64,000 nucleotides of DNA from positions 118,406 to 182,405 of the forward strand of contig NZ_RAIQ01000006.1 in the NCBI RefSeq assembly GCF_003625475.1, in the 5' to 3' direction. A model generated the notes under the pieces. That model saw nothing but the letters and a program-made list of their open reading frames with translations, searched no databases and had not been told where the DNA came from. Both the position numbers and the translations under genes were made by a program. This stretch comes from Butyrivibrio sp. X503. GTDB lineage: Bacteria > Bacillota > Clostridia > Lachnospirales > Lachnospiraceae. Shown in pieces: positions 54,875 to 63,555 of the stretch (the stretch's first letter is position 1; the number at the start of each line of letters is the position of its first letter).

Positions 54875-55093
54875 ATGAACACATTAAAAGAAAAAACAAA
54901 AAATATCGGAAGAGGAATCGTAAATGCCGTTAAAGGCTTTTGGAATGATGAATCCGGAATGGGAACCGTTGAGGTAATTCTTATCATCGTTGTTCTCATC
55001 GGACTTGTTATCGTATTTAAGCAGCAGATTGCCGGAATTGTAGAAGATGTATTTAAGTCTATCAAAGAAGACACCCATATCATCACGGGTTAA
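54875..55093 (+). CDS. flp: Flp-type pilin
   Basis: 72 residues, the normal size of a Flp major pilin precursor. The leader ends at NDESG (G28), followed by MGTVE with Glu at +5 and a hydrophobic stretch (VILIIVVLIGLVIVF). This is the class IVb prepilin cleavage site used by TadV/CpaA. The short C-terminal part is charged. GAAAGAAGGAAA precedes the ATG. It lies 60 bases after tadC. It is the probable pilus subunit. Confidence 0.9.
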   Translation: MNTLKEKTKNIGRGIVNAVKGFWNDESGMGTVEVILIIVVLIGLVIVFKQQIAGIVEDVFKSIKEDTHIITG

Positions 55094-56516
55094 GGGATAC
55101 TCTACAGTATTCTTATCCTTGTCGATAACGATCATATTGTCTTTGATCCTTGCGCTCTATCAGGGCGCGAGGATAGGGGCAGTGAAGATGAAAACGGAAT
55201 GCGTGGCGGATATTTCCATGAACTCGATTCTGGCAGAGTATAACAGGGAATTATTCGACAGATTTTCGATTCTCATGGTTGAAACATCCTACGGTAGCGG
55301 AAATCATTCGATCACCAATACCGAGGAGCATTTAAGAAATTATGTGCAAAAGAATTTTTCGAGATCGCTTGAGGCTAAAGTGAGAAATGCACAGACCATG
55401 ACGAGCATATATTGCAAGGATGCAAGGATAACGGGAACATCATATGCAAGCGATAACGGAGGTGCAGTTCTTAACAGGCAGATTCTGGAATACATGAAAG
55501 CTGAGCCCATAGAACATGCTCTGTTTGAAGCAGAGGATAATACAAGAAGACTACAAGAGGCGGGTTTTGATACAACGGATGTTGAGGAGATGGCAAGAGC
55601 CAATCAGGAAGAAATCGATTCTGTAGAGCTTCCCACGTACATTAACGAGGACGGAGAAGAAGAGGAAATGAGCCTTGCAAATCCGGCTGATCAAGTCAAT
55701 TCGCAAAAGGGCATCGGAGTATTGAATCTTGTTGCGAGTGGAAGATATGAGATATCGGAAGCTTATGCAAATTTAAATGAATACAGTTCACACAGAAACA
55801 AGAATAAAGGAACCGGGCTTAATGACAGATGTGAGCTATCGCTTACGGATAAGCTTCTACTTGAACAGTACTATTTTGAAAAGTGCGGAAGATATGGTGG
55901 AGAGATAGGAAAATCTCTTTTGAAATATCAGCTTGAGTACCTTTGCTATGGAGAAAACTCCGACTGGAAAAACTTGGAGAAGATGACTGAGACGCTTCTT
56001 TTTTGGAGAGAGGCATCAAACCTTGCTTATATTCTGACAAGTTCAAGCAAGACGAGCGCCGCGGAAGCCGCAGCGACGGCTCTTACGGTTGTTCTTATGG
56101 TTCCTGAGCTTGAAGAGCTTGTAAAGTATTCCATTCTTTTTGCATGGACATTTGCAGAGAGTGTTTCCGACATATCGATTCTTTTGGGAGGCGGACGCGT
56201 TCCGCTTTTTAAAAGTGATGAAACCTGGCAGCTTGGCTTTTTCGAGATGCTTGGTTTTAGAAATAATCTTGGCAAAAGAGACTGTGGATCGGGGCTGTAT
56301 TACAAAGACTATCTTAGAATGAGACTTCTTATGACAAGTCATGAGGATAAGACCAAAAGACTTATGGACATAATCGAAATGGATATGAGGCTTACGCCCG
56401 GAAACAGTTCTTTTATGATCGATCACTGCTTAGATACATTTTGCGGAGAGATAACCGTCTCAACAAGCTATGGATATGAAACCAAGATAGAAAGGGTATA
56501 CGGATATGAGGAATAG
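55047..56516 (+). CDS. DUF5702-like Tad-associated protein
   Basis: 489 residues with one N-terminal membrane segment (about 20-40), the rest predicted outside the cell. The sequence resembles DUF5702 proteins found beside Tad genes in Lachnospiraceae; it probably plays the TadG/minor pilin role. It overlaps the end of flp by 47 bases in another frame. No ATG, GTG or TTG lies between 55047 and the hydrophobic segment, so the overlap appears real and implies translational coupling to the pilin. Function otherwise unknown. Confidence 0.75.
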   Translation: MYLSLSKKTPISSRVKGYSTVFLSLSITIILSLILALYQGARIGAVKMKTECVADISMNSILAEYNRELFDRFSILMVETSYGSGNHSITNTEEHLRNYVQKNFSRSLEAKVRNAQTMTSIYCKDARITGTSYASDNGGAVLNRQILEYMKAEPIEHALFEAEDNTRRLQEAGFDTTDVEEMARANQEEIDSVELPTYINEDGEEEEMSLANPADQVNSQKGIGVLNLVASGRYEISEAYANLNEYSSHRNKNKGTGLNDRCELSLTDKLLLEQYYFEKCGRYGGEIGKSLLKYQLEYLCYGENSDWKNLEKMTETLLFWREASNLAYILTSSSKTSAAEAAATALTVVLMVPELEELVKYSILFAWTFAESVSDISILLGGGRVPLFKSDETWQLGFFEMLGFRNNLGKRDCGSGLYYKDYLRMRLLMTSHEDKTKRLMDIIEMDMRLTPGNSSFMIDHCLDTFCGEITVSTSYGYETKIERVYGYEE

Positions 56517-57417
56517 TCCGGGAGCGGATAAAGGCACTTCTTTTGGTGAAAAGACCTATTACAACTATATAAAAATAAAAAAATCGTTTTTCCGGGCGAC
56601 AGGAAGGAAAGAAGTGTCTCTAGCTGCTTCCATGACTGTGGAATCATCGATTGCACTGCCGCTTTTTATCTTCTTTTTTGTAAACATACTGGTGATGATC
56701 AATATCATCAAAGTGCAGTCGGATCTGGAGGCGGCGCTGCATCAGGCCGGAAACAGGATATGCCTTCTTACTTATGATGAGAGGGAGGCAGCGGATACTT
56801 TTCTCGGAGATTCGGACAAAGTAGATATCGCTGCGGGAGTAGCTTCGGTTTTTTATGCAAAAGAGCTTGTGCATGAGTATCTTGGCACGGGAGTTGATAA
56901 AAGCTGTGTCACGGATGGTTTTTCCGGAATGTCTTTTAGAAACTCAAGGATAATGATGGGCAATGACATTGTGGATATAGTTGTGGATTACAGGGTTCAT
57001 CCGCTTATCAAGCTTATCGGATTTAAGGAATTTCCTGTTGAGGGGAGATATTACGGACATGCCTGGACAGGCTATGATATCACGGGCGAGGGAGGAGCCG
57101 AGCGTCCGGAAGAAGAGATGGTTTACGTCACGGAGCACGGAGAAGTGTATCACCGGGACGTAAATTGCAAGCATCTCAAGCTAAGTGTCCATACGATAAA
57201 TTATGAGTCCGTCAAAAATGCAAGAAACGCAGACAGAGCCAAATACTATGCCTGTGAATACTGCGCGAAGAGAATTTCGGCGGGAAGCGTATTTATTACA
57301 GATTACGGAGACAGGTATCACAGCAGCATATCTTGCCCCGGACTTAAGAGGAAGATATATACGATACCGATATCCGAAGTGGGCGCAAGGCGTCCGTGCA
57401 GCAGCTGTGGGAGGTAG
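56506..57417 (+). CDS. TadE-like pseudopilin with two C-terminal Cys/His repeats
   Basis: 303 residues. After a 41-residue leader, a prepilin-type site A|SMTVE (Glu at +5) precedes the hydrophobic segment IALPLFIFFFVNILVMINII, as in TadE. The C-terminal 100 residues hold two copies of a motif. Copy one is YVTEHGEVYHRDVNCKHL then CEYC; copy two is FITDYGDRYHSSISCPGL then CSSC. Each could bind one metal ion through its Cys/His residues. It overlaps the previous gene by 11 bases and lies 3 bases before the second prepilin peptidase. Confidence 0.8.
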   Translation: MRNSPGADKGTSFGEKTYYNYIKIKKSFFRATGRKEVSLAASMTVESSIALPLFIFFFVNILVMINIIKVQSDLEAALHQAGNRICLLTYDEREAADTFLGDSDKVDIAAGVASVFYAKELVHEYLGTGVDKSCVTDGFSGMSFRNSRIMMGNDIVDIVVDYRVHPLIKLIGFKEFPVEGRYYGHAWTGYDITGEGGAERPEEEMVYVTEHGEVYHRDVNCKHLKLSVHTINYESVKNARNADRAKYYACEYCAKRISAGSVFITDYGDRYHSSISCPGLKRKIYTIPISEVGARRPCSSCGR

Positions 57418-57420
57418 AAA

Positions 57421-57852
57421 ATGATTGTTTATATTTTGATGCTTATTGTTATGCTGGCACTTTCTGTTCAGGATATAAAAAATAAAGAGATTTCCGGAAA
57501 GCTACTGATAACCGGGGCGATTATCTCATGTCTTGGAGCTGTTATGGGAGTACTGGGAAATAAGATGAGTATTCCTGATGTTGCGCTGTCTCTTTTACCC
57601 GGAATAGGTTTGCTCGTGCTTTCATTTGTGACAAGGCAGCAGATAGGATACGGAGACGGGCTGGTGGCGCTGATTCTGGGGCCCGCGCTCGGAATAGAAA
57701 TGCTGGCAATAGGTATGCTTATAGCATTTTTTGGAAGCGGAGTTTTTTCATTGATACTGCTTTCAATAAAGAAAGCAAAGAGAAAGAGCAGAATACCTTT
57801 TGTGCCTTTTATCACTTTTGGAATGGCGGTGGCGTGTTTTGCGAAAATATAA
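57421..57852 (+). CDS. Second prepilin peptidase (TadV/CpaA-like)
   Basis: 143 residues, mostly hydrophobic. Catalytic Asp residues are in SVQDIKNKEI (D18) and GYGDG (D79). It should cleave Flp and TadE-like precursors. A peptidase of the same class opens the cluster at 49957, so the locus has two. GGGAGG precedes the ATG. Its end overlaps the next gene by 14 bases. Confidence 0.92.
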   Translation: MIVYILMLIVMLALSVQDIKNKEISGKLLITGAIISCLGAVMGVLGNKMSIPDVALSLLPGIGLLVLSFVTRQQIGYGDGLVALILGPALGIEMLAIGMLIAFFGSGVFSLILLSIKKAKRKSRIPFVPFITFGMAVACFAKI

Positions 57853-58294
57853 GGGATATATGACGCTTGAGGCATCGCTCGTGGTGCCGATGATAATCTG
57901 CGTGTTTGCGCTTTTGATCTATTTTTCATATTACCTGTACGGAAGATGTGTTTTGTCGCAGGATACTTATATTCTGGCATTCAGGGCATCGATCTCTTCG
58001 GAAGATGCGGGGAGCGTTGTTTCTGAAAAAGAGGACGGAGTGCTCGGAAGGAAATATTTTGGATCAGGTAAGCCGGTCATCAGTGTCAGCACAAGCGGAA
58101 AAGACATTAGAGTATCAGGAAAAAGCTATGTAAGAAGCAGAGCGATGGGAAGTTATTTTCTTAAGCCAAGGAGCGATTGGAATTACGAAACGGCTGGTAA
58201 AGCAAGAAAGCTTAAGCAGATAGACCATATCAGGATGGTAAAGAGAGTAAAAGATATTGGAGAGAACCTACTAAACAGGAAGGAAGAACCATAA
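57839..58294 (+). CDS. TadE-like pseudopilin
   Basis: 151 residues. With a TTG start at 57839 the leader is MRKYKG, cut before YMTLE (Glu at +5), then a hydrophobic segment (ASLVVPMIICVFALLIYFSY). That is a textbook class IVb prepilin N-terminus. An ATG at 57860 would remove the leader, so TTG is preferred. The rest is an extracytoplasmic soluble domain. It overlaps the peptidase by 14 bases and the FHA gene by one base. Confidence 0.8.
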   Translation: MRKYKGYMTLEASLVVPMIICVFALLIYFSYYLYGRCVLSQDTYILAFRASISSEDAGSVVSEKEDGVLGRKYFGSGKPVISVSTSGKDIRVSGKSYVRSRAMGSYFLKPRSDWNYETAGKARKLKQIDHIRMVKRVKDIGENLLNRKEEP

Positions 58295-59670
58295 TGGAAC
58301 ACAGATTTTATAGAGATTTAAAGCATAGTTATGTGATCGTGGATGTAAAAGAAGAAGGAGACCAAAGCTTTAGATATCAGCTCAAGGTACTGGAAGGAAA
58401 GCGTGTAAAAAAGCTCCTTCCCTGCAGCTTAAGACAGATAAATGATGACAGCTTTTTGTATTATGACGTTACTTCCATGATGAGTATGGAAGACAGATTT
58501 GCAGTTAAAAAAATGAATTATTCGCAGGTGAAAGCTCTTTTGACGGACATGAAAAATATGTTTGAGAGCATGTCGGAGTTTTTGCTCGGTGAAGAAGGAA
58601 TAGTATTTGAGGCCCGAAGCGTTTTTACGGGATTGTCATCGGATGAATTCGGGTTTATGTTCTTTCCTTATTCAGACAACAATCCAAGCTTTTCGGATTT
58701 CTGCGAGGAGCTCTTGGATTATGTTGATTACGAGGACGACAGAGCTTCTGCCATTATTTACAATCTGTGCGAAAAGGCCAAAGAAGACGGAGCTATGGTC
58801 CTTGATGTGATAGGCAGCGTTATCAGCGCAGACGAGGAGGAAGATGGACGCAACGAAGTAACTGAGGTAAAAGAAGAGCCTTTTACATATGAAGATGATG
58901 AGTATTTATATGAAGAGGATGATGAGATAAAAGAGCCTGAATCCGGCAGCAGAATGAAGATGAGTAAGGAGACCTTTGGCGGAAAAACACAGATTCTATT
59001 TGCCATCCTTTTTGCGTGTGTGATAGGCGCGGTTACGTATATTAGGATGAATTATATTCTTTCCGAGGAGGAAAATCTTTTGTCGATCGGAATCATACTT
59101 GTGTCCGGTATTACGGGCGTAGTGGCGCTGATCTCCGGAACGAGGGGAATCAGAAAGGCAAGAGATGGGTACAGACTTGGCAATAGAAGCAGGAAGGAAG
59201 AAGATTGCTCGGAAGAAATGTATGATGAGTATAGCGATGAGTACGACTATGATGATGTTTATAAGAGTCCTATAAAGATCACGTCATCATTTAAGACCGA
59301 GAATACGGCACACAAAAAAGATGAACCCATGAGCTCAAGTGGTGATGAAACTATGGTTCTTGAGTGCGATGAAGACGAGAATATGACTCTTTACAGCAGA
59401 AATCTTGATAAAACCGTAAGAATAAGCCTTGATAAGTTGCCGGTTGTCATAGGAAAGATGGAAGGCTGCGTGGATAAGATAATAAGCGATATGAGTGTTT
59501 CCAGGATACATTGTAAGTTCATAAACGAAGGAAATAGAGTTGCTGTTATGGATCTCGGATCCACCAACGGTACCTTCAAAAATGGCGTCAGACTTTCTCC
59601 GAAGGAAAAGAATTATATAGAAGAAGGAGATGAGATAAAAATCGGAAGAGTGTGTTTTGATTGCAGATAG
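58294..59670 (+). CDS. DUF6382-like/FHA-domain membrane protein
   Basis: 458 residues. The N-terminal 180 residues resemble DUF6382. An acidic linker and two membrane segments (about 233-252 and 264-283) follow. A second acidic stretch then leads to an FHA domain (about 385-458) with SVSRIHCKF and LGSTNGTFKNG. FHA domains bind phosphothreonine, so this protein may link the Tad machine to Ser/Thr kinase signalling; no kinase is in the window. Start and previous stop share one base (TAATG), making it the last gene of the Tad cluster. Confidence 0.83.
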   Translation: MEHRFYRDLKHSYVIVDVKEEGDQSFRYQLKVLEGKRVKKLLPCSLRQINDDSFLYYDVTSMMSMEDRFAVKKMNYSQVKALLTDMKNMFESMSEFLLGEEGIVFEARSVFTGLSSDEFGFMFFPYSDNNPSFSDFCEELLDYVDYEDDRASAIIYNLCEKAKEDGAMVLDVIGSVISADEEEDGRNEVTEVKEEPFTYEDDEYLYEEDDEIKEPESGSRMKMSKETFGGKTQILFAILFACVIGAVTYIRMNYILSEEENLLSIGIILVSGITGVVALISGTRGIRKARDGYRLGNRSRKEEDCSEEMYDEYSDEYDYDDVYKSPIKITSSFKTENTAHKKDEPMSSSGDETMVLECDEDENMTLYSRNLDKTVRISLDKLPVVIGKMEGCVDKIISDMSVSRIHCKFINEGNRVAVMDLGSTNGTFKNGVRLSPKEKNYIEEGDEIKIGRVCFDCR

Positions 59671-59696
59671 GTTCTATCATCGCTGTATAAATATGA

Positions 59697-59702
59697 TATA
59701 AT
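59697..59702 (+). promoter_or_regulatory. -10 candidate before the flavodoxin/SCP2 gene
   Basis: TATAAT with no clear -35; TTGGAGGGG ribosome binding site follows at 59714-59722. Confidence 0.35.
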
Positions 59703-59728
59703 ACCCTTAACCGGTTGGAGGGGTTCTC

Positions 59729-60736
59729 ATGAAGATTAATATCTATTACGGCGGAAGAGGGATAATTGACGATCCCACTTTGTGCGTAATCTCACAGATC
59801 ACTACAGTTTTAAATGAGCTTAATGTCAAAGTCCAGCAGTACAATCTATATGAGCAGAGAAACGGTATTACCGCGCTTCCCAATACGCTTAAGGATGCGG
59901 ACGGAATCATTCTTGCATCTACTGTGGAGTGGTACGGCGTCGGCGGATACATGATGCAGTTTCTTGATGCATGCTGGCTCTACGGCGACAAGGATAAGAT
60001 AAAGAGCATATACATGGCACCTGTTGTCATGTCGACAACTCACGGAGAGCGCGAGGGTATGATGAGTCTTTCGTCAGCGTGGGAGATGCTTGGCGGCCTT
60101 GTTTGCGACGGAGTCTGCGGTTATATTGCCGATACGACAAGACTCGAGAACAGCTCAGAGTACACCAAGGTGATCGAGAAGAAGACAGAGAACTTTTACA
60201 GGATGATAAATCAGAAGATTCCTGTTCTTCCCGCAAGCAATCAGGCTGTCATCAATAAAGTATCGATAGCTAAGAGTATGGATCTCACACCGCAGGAATC
60301 CGAGCAGCTGTCCGAATATGCTTCCGATGATAAGTTTGTACGCAAGCAAAAGGAAGACCTTCAGGAGCTTGCGAGCATATTCAGAGACAAGATGGGAGAC
60401 GATTCTTCATCTGGAAGTTCCGATGAGTATGTAAAGCTTCTTCAAAAGAAATTTACTCCCGTTGCGGGAATAAAGGCTAAATTCAAGGTGGCTTTCCTTG
60501 ACAATCCCAAGCTTAAGCCGGTTATCATCGATGTTGATAACAGTAAATGCGATTGCAGGACAGGCGACGAAGGAGATTGCGATGTTGTCATAACATCGGA
60601 TCAGAAGGTTTTCGAGGAGATCTTGGACGGAAGAATAACCTTCCAGAGAGCATTCATGGACGGAAGCGTCAAGATGAAAGGCGACTTCAAGCTTCTTAGA
60701 AGCATGGATCAGCTCTTTGCGCTTAAGTCGGAATGA
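59729..60736 (+). CDS. Flavodoxin-fold protein fused to an SCP2-like domain
   Basis: 335 residues. The N-terminal 160 residues resemble a flavodoxin/NAD(P)H-dependent reductase fold, with GRGIIDDPTLCVISQ and ADGIILASTVEWYGVGGYMM. The C-terminal 110 residues look like an SCP2 sterol-carrier-type domain (CDVVITSDQKVFEEILDGRI, FMDGSVKMKGDFKLL). A helical linker joins them. SCP2 domains bind lipid-like molecules, so the protein may handle a hydrophobic substrate or quinone, but no function is established. Confidence 0.78.
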   Translation: MKINIYYGGRGIIDDPTLCVISQITTVLNELNVKVQQYNLYEQRNGITALPNTLKDADGIILASTVEWYGVGGYMMQFLDACWLYGDKDKIKSIYMAPVVMSTTHGEREGMMSLSSAWEMLGGLVCDGVCGYIADTTRLENSSEYTKVIEKKTENFYRMINQKIPVLPASNQAVINKVSIAKSMDLTPQESEQLSEYASDDKFVRKQKEDLQELASIFRDKMGDDSSSGSSDEYVKLLQKKFTPVAGIKAKFKVAFLDNPKLKPVIIDVDNSKCDCRTGDEGDCDVVITSDQKVFEEILDGRITFQRAFMDGSVKMKGDFKLLRSMDQLFALKSE

Positions 60737-60781
60737 TAAGGATATTTTATACAGGATACAGATAAAGACAGAAGTAATAAT

Positions 60782-61438
60782 ATGGAAGATACACAGAACA
60801 GAGATTATAATAACGCGGATGACTTTTGGAATAAACAGGTACAGATATACAAAACGGCATATGTCTGCATAGCACTTCTTGCTATCAACGTTTTGGTGTT
60901 TTTGGCTTGTCCTTTGTTTGAATCAATATATACAAAAGGAGTGCTTTCGGTAGACGGGGTTCTTTATTTCAAGGAGTGGTACAGGATCATAACTTCAGTA
61001 TTCTTACATGCGGATCTTGAGCACATTTTGGCCAATATGTTAATGCTTGTTTTTGCCGGAGCAATTGTTGAAAGGCATGCAGGACATTTGTATTTTGGTG
61101 TTATGTTTATGGCATCCGCGGTAGTTGGCAATATTCTCAGCCTTATGTATGATGTGTTCGCAAGTCAAAACAGATACATGCTCGGCGCCAGCGGCGGAAC
61201 AATGGGAATTATCGGATATCTGGCCTTTTGGCTGTTTGCCAACAAGAAGGATATTACCAAGAACAGAAACCTTCTTTTTAGAATGGCATTACTGGCAGCG
61301 TACGTAATTGATGCTTGTTTTCTGCGAAAAGAAGTCAATACAACGGCGCATCTTGGCGGATTTATAACGGGATTTATCCTTGGATATATCAATGTAGTTA
61401 TCATGAACAATAATAAAGACATGGAGGGATTGGCATAA
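60782..61438 (+). CDS. Rhomboid-family intramembrane serine protease
   Basis: 218 residues, six membrane segments. The catalytic Ser is in LGASGGTMGIIGYL and the catalytic His in TTAHLGGFITGFI; the HADLEHILANMLML block matches the H-x-x-x-H-x-x-x-N pattern of rhomboids. It cuts membrane proteins within the bilayer; substrates are unknown. The stop and the HIT gene start share one base, so they are co-expressed. Confidence 0.93.
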   Translation: MEDTQNRDYNNADDFWNKQVQIYKTAYVCIALLAINVLVFLACPLFESIYTKGVLSVDGVLYFKEWYRIITSVFLHADLEHILANMLMLVFAGAIVERHAGHLYFGVMFMASAVVGNILSLMYDVFASQNRYMLGASGGTMGIIGYLAFWLFANKKDITKNRNLLFRMALLAAYVIDACFLRKEVNTTAHLGGFITGFILGYINVVIMNNNKDMEGLA

Positions 61439-61845
61439 TGAGTGACTGTATTTTTTGTAAGATCGCAAACGGAGAGATTCCGAGTAACACAATATATGAG
61501 GATGATGATTTCAGAGTGATCCTTGATCTGGGTCCTGCGACCAAGGGACATGCGCTTGTGCTTCCCAAGAAGCACTACGCGGATCTTTTTGAGATTCCCG
61601 AAGAGACTGTGGCGGGAGCTGCCAAGGTTGCCAAGAAGGTTGCCGGAATCATGAAAGAGAAGCTTGGATGCGACGGACTTAACCTTGTTCAGAACAATGG
61701 AGAAACCGCAGGTCAGACCGTTATGCATTTCCACCTTCATATCATTCCCAGATACAAAGACGACGGACAGCACATTTTGTGGAAGCCCACAAGTCCTTCT
61801 CCGGAAGAGCTTGTTGAGATAAAGAATATTATTACCAATGCATAA
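61438..61845 (+). CDS. HIT-family nucleotide hydrolase (HinT-like)
   Basis: 135 residues. CIFCKIANGEIPS at the start and the catalytic triad HFHLHIIPRY place it in the HinT branch, which hydrolyses nucleoside phosphoramidates such as AMP-lysine. It overlaps the rhomboid gene by one base and lies 12 bases before the fumarase alpha gene. Confidence 0.95.
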   Translation: MSDCIFCKIANGEIPSNTIYEDDDFRVILDLGPATKGHALVLPKKHYADLFEIPEETVAGAAKVAKKVAGIMKEKLGCDGLNLVQNNGETAGQTVMHFHLHIIPRYKDDGQHILWKPTSPSPEELVEIKNIITNA

Positions 61846-61857
61846 TGGGAGTTTGTA

Positions 61858-62700
61858 ATGCGCGAGATAGATGTTTCTGAAATAACCAAAGCTGTTAAGG
61901 GTATGTGCATCAGTGCCAATTACACTCTTTCAGATGATATGAAAAAGGCTCTGCTTTCTGCCAAAGACAAGGAGGAATCGGAGCTTGGAAAACAGATTTT
62001 TGCCCAGCTGATGGAGAATCTGGAAATAGCTGAAAACGATGATATTCCGATCTGCCAGGATACGGGAATGGCAGTTTTCTTTTTCAAGATAGGACAGGAC
62101 GTTCACTTCGTGGGCGGTGACCTTTCGGACGCCATAAACGAGGGCGTAAGCCAGGGCTATACAGAAGGGTATCTTAGAAAATCTGTAGTGGGAGACCCTC
62201 TTATAAGAAAGAATACGGGAGACAACACACCTGCTGTTGTTCATTATGAGATAGTTCCGGGAGACAAGGTGGTTATTACCTGCGCGCCCAAGGGCTTTGG
62301 AAGCGAGAATATGAGTAAAGTATACATGCTTAAGCCCGCGGACGGAGAAGAGGGCGTCAAGAACGCTGTTGTACAGGCTGTAAAAGACGCAGGACCCAAC
62401 GCGTGTCCGCCCATGGTTGTCGGAGTCGGAGTCGGAGGAACATTCGAGAAGTGCGCCGAGATGGCAAAAGAAGCGCTTACACGTCCTGTGGGTGAGCATT
62501 CCGATAAAGAGCATATAAAGGCGATGGAAGAGGAAATCCTTGATAGGATCAATCAGACGGGAATAGGCCCCGCCGGTCTGGGCGGAAGAATGACGGCTCT
62601 TGCCGTTAACATCAACAGCTATGCGACGCATATCGCAGGACTCCCTGTGGCAGTCAACATCTGTTGCCATGTGAACAGACATGTCACCGTTACCGTGTGA
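61858..62700 (+). CDS. fumA: Fumarate hydratase class I, alpha subunit
   Basis: 280 residues. Fe-S-dependent hydratase N-terminal half. Cys residues in PICQDTGMAVFF, GPNACPPMVVGVGVGGTFEK and the C-terminal NICCHVNRH are candidate cluster ligands, and ENMSKVYMLKPADG is family-typical. It converts fumarate to malate reversibly. Two-subunit forms are common in anaerobes; an L(+)-tartrate dehydratase is the alternative reading. The beta subunit gene is 67 bases downstream. Confidence 0.92.
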   Translation: MREIDVSEITKAVKGMCISANYTLSDDMKKALLSAKDKEESELGKQIFAQLMENLEIAENDDIPICQDTGMAVFFFKIGQDVHFVGGDLSDAINEGVSQGYTEGYLRKSVVGDPLIRKNTGDNTPAVVHYEIVPGDKVVITCAPKGFGSENMSKVYMLKPADGEEGVKNAVVQAVKDAGPNACPPMVVGVGVGGTFEKCAEMAKEALTRPVGEHSDKEHIKAMEEEILDRINQTGIGPAGLGGRMTALAVNINSYATHIAGLPVAVNICCHVNRHVTVTV

Positions 62701-62767
62701 TGAGCTTTGCGAGCTATCGGAACGAGCTATACCTATATTAAGTATGATTATGTAAGAAGGACTGACA

Positions 62768-63325
62768 ATGAACAAAGAGATACAAGCGCCTATTGATGCT
62801 TCTGTAGCAAAAGAGCTTCGCGCGGGCGATATGGTATATATTACCGGAACTATATACACGGCTAGAGATGCCGCACATAAGAGAATGGATGAGGCTTTAT
62901 CCGAAGGAAAAGAGCTTCCTATAGATATGAAGGGAAACCTCATATATTATATGGGACCGTCTCCTGCCAGAGAGGGTAGGCCGATAGGATCGGCAGGACC
63001 TACAACAGCCAGCCGAATGGACAAGTATGCTCCGAAGCTCTTGGATCTTGGACTTGGCGGAATGATAGGAAAGGGTAAGAGATCCAAAGAAGTAATAGAC
63101 GCCATGGTCCGCAACGGTGCTGTTTATTTCGCATCAATCGGTGGCGCGGGTGCGCTTTTATCCAAAGCAATAACGGAGTCTGAAGTTGTTGCCTACGACG
63201 ATCTCGGAACCGAAGCGATAAGAAAACTTAAGGTAGAGCGATTCCCTGCAATTGTTGTGATTGATTCTCAGGGAAACAATCTGTATGAGACAGCCGATAA
63301 ATTGTATAACAAAGAAAAACAATAA
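62768..63325 (+). CDS. fumB: Fumarate hydratase class I, beta subunit
   Basis: 185 residues. LRAGDMVYITGTIYTARDAAHKR, YYMGPSPAREGRPIGSAGPTTASRMD and MIGKGKRSKEVIDAM are characteristic of the beta subunit/C-terminal half of class I fumarases. It completes the enzyme with the gene upstream. AAGAAGGACTGAC precedes the ATG. Confidence 0.92.
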   Translation: MNKEIQAPIDASVAKELRAGDMVYITGTIYTARDAAHKRMDEALSEGKELPIDMKGNLIYYMGPSPAREGRPIGSAGPTTASRMDKYAPKLLDLGLGGMIGKGKRSKEVIDAMVRNGAVYFASIGGAGALLSKAITESEVVAYDDLGTEAIRKLKVERFPAIVVIDSQGNNLYETADKLYNKEKQ

Positions 63326-63330
63326 AAGAA

Positions 63331-63359
63331 TTGACAAAGCCTGAGCGGCTTTGTATAAT
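63331..63359 (+). promoter_or_regulatory. Consensus promoter of tRNA-Ser
   Basis: TTGACA (63331-63336), 17 bases, TATAAT (63354-63359): a perfect consensus promoter. The spacer holds a dyad AAAGCC/GGCTTT. A second dyad CTTGGC/GCCAAG lies in the leader at about 63372-63389. Confidence 0.9.
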
Positions 63360-63425
63360 TACATTTGCGTCTTGGCTGTTTGGCCAAGAGAATTCAAACC
63401 ATATTTGGTAGAGGGATTCAGGCAT

Positions 63426-63513
63426 GGAGAAATACTCAAGTGGCTGAAGAGGCGCCCCTGCTAAGGGTGTAGACCGTTCACGCGGTGCGCGGGTTCAAAT
63501 CCCGCTTTCTCCG
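63426..63513 (+). tRNA. tRNA-Ser (anticodon GCT)
   Basis: 88-base cloverleaf with a long variable arm typical of tRNA-Ser. Acceptor GGAGAAA/TTTCTCC; anticodon loop CTGCTAA (anticodon GCT); T arm GCGGGTTCAAATCCCGC. CCA is not encoded. Confidence 0.97.
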
Positions 63514-63520
63514 TTTTATA

Positions 63521-63555
63521 AACTCCCAAGGTTATTAAACCTTGGGAGTTTTTTG
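63521..63555 (+). terminator. Terminator after tRNA-Ser
   Basis: Perfect stem AACTCCCAAGGTT / AACCTTGGGAGTT with ATTA loop and a run of six T. Confidence 0.92.

Noticed and set aside
61930..62943. 337-residue open frame opposite the fumarase genes
   Set aside because: It is the reverse-strand shadow of two clear enzyme genes and crosses their gap; its product is Cys/Ser/Tyr-rich and unlike any family.
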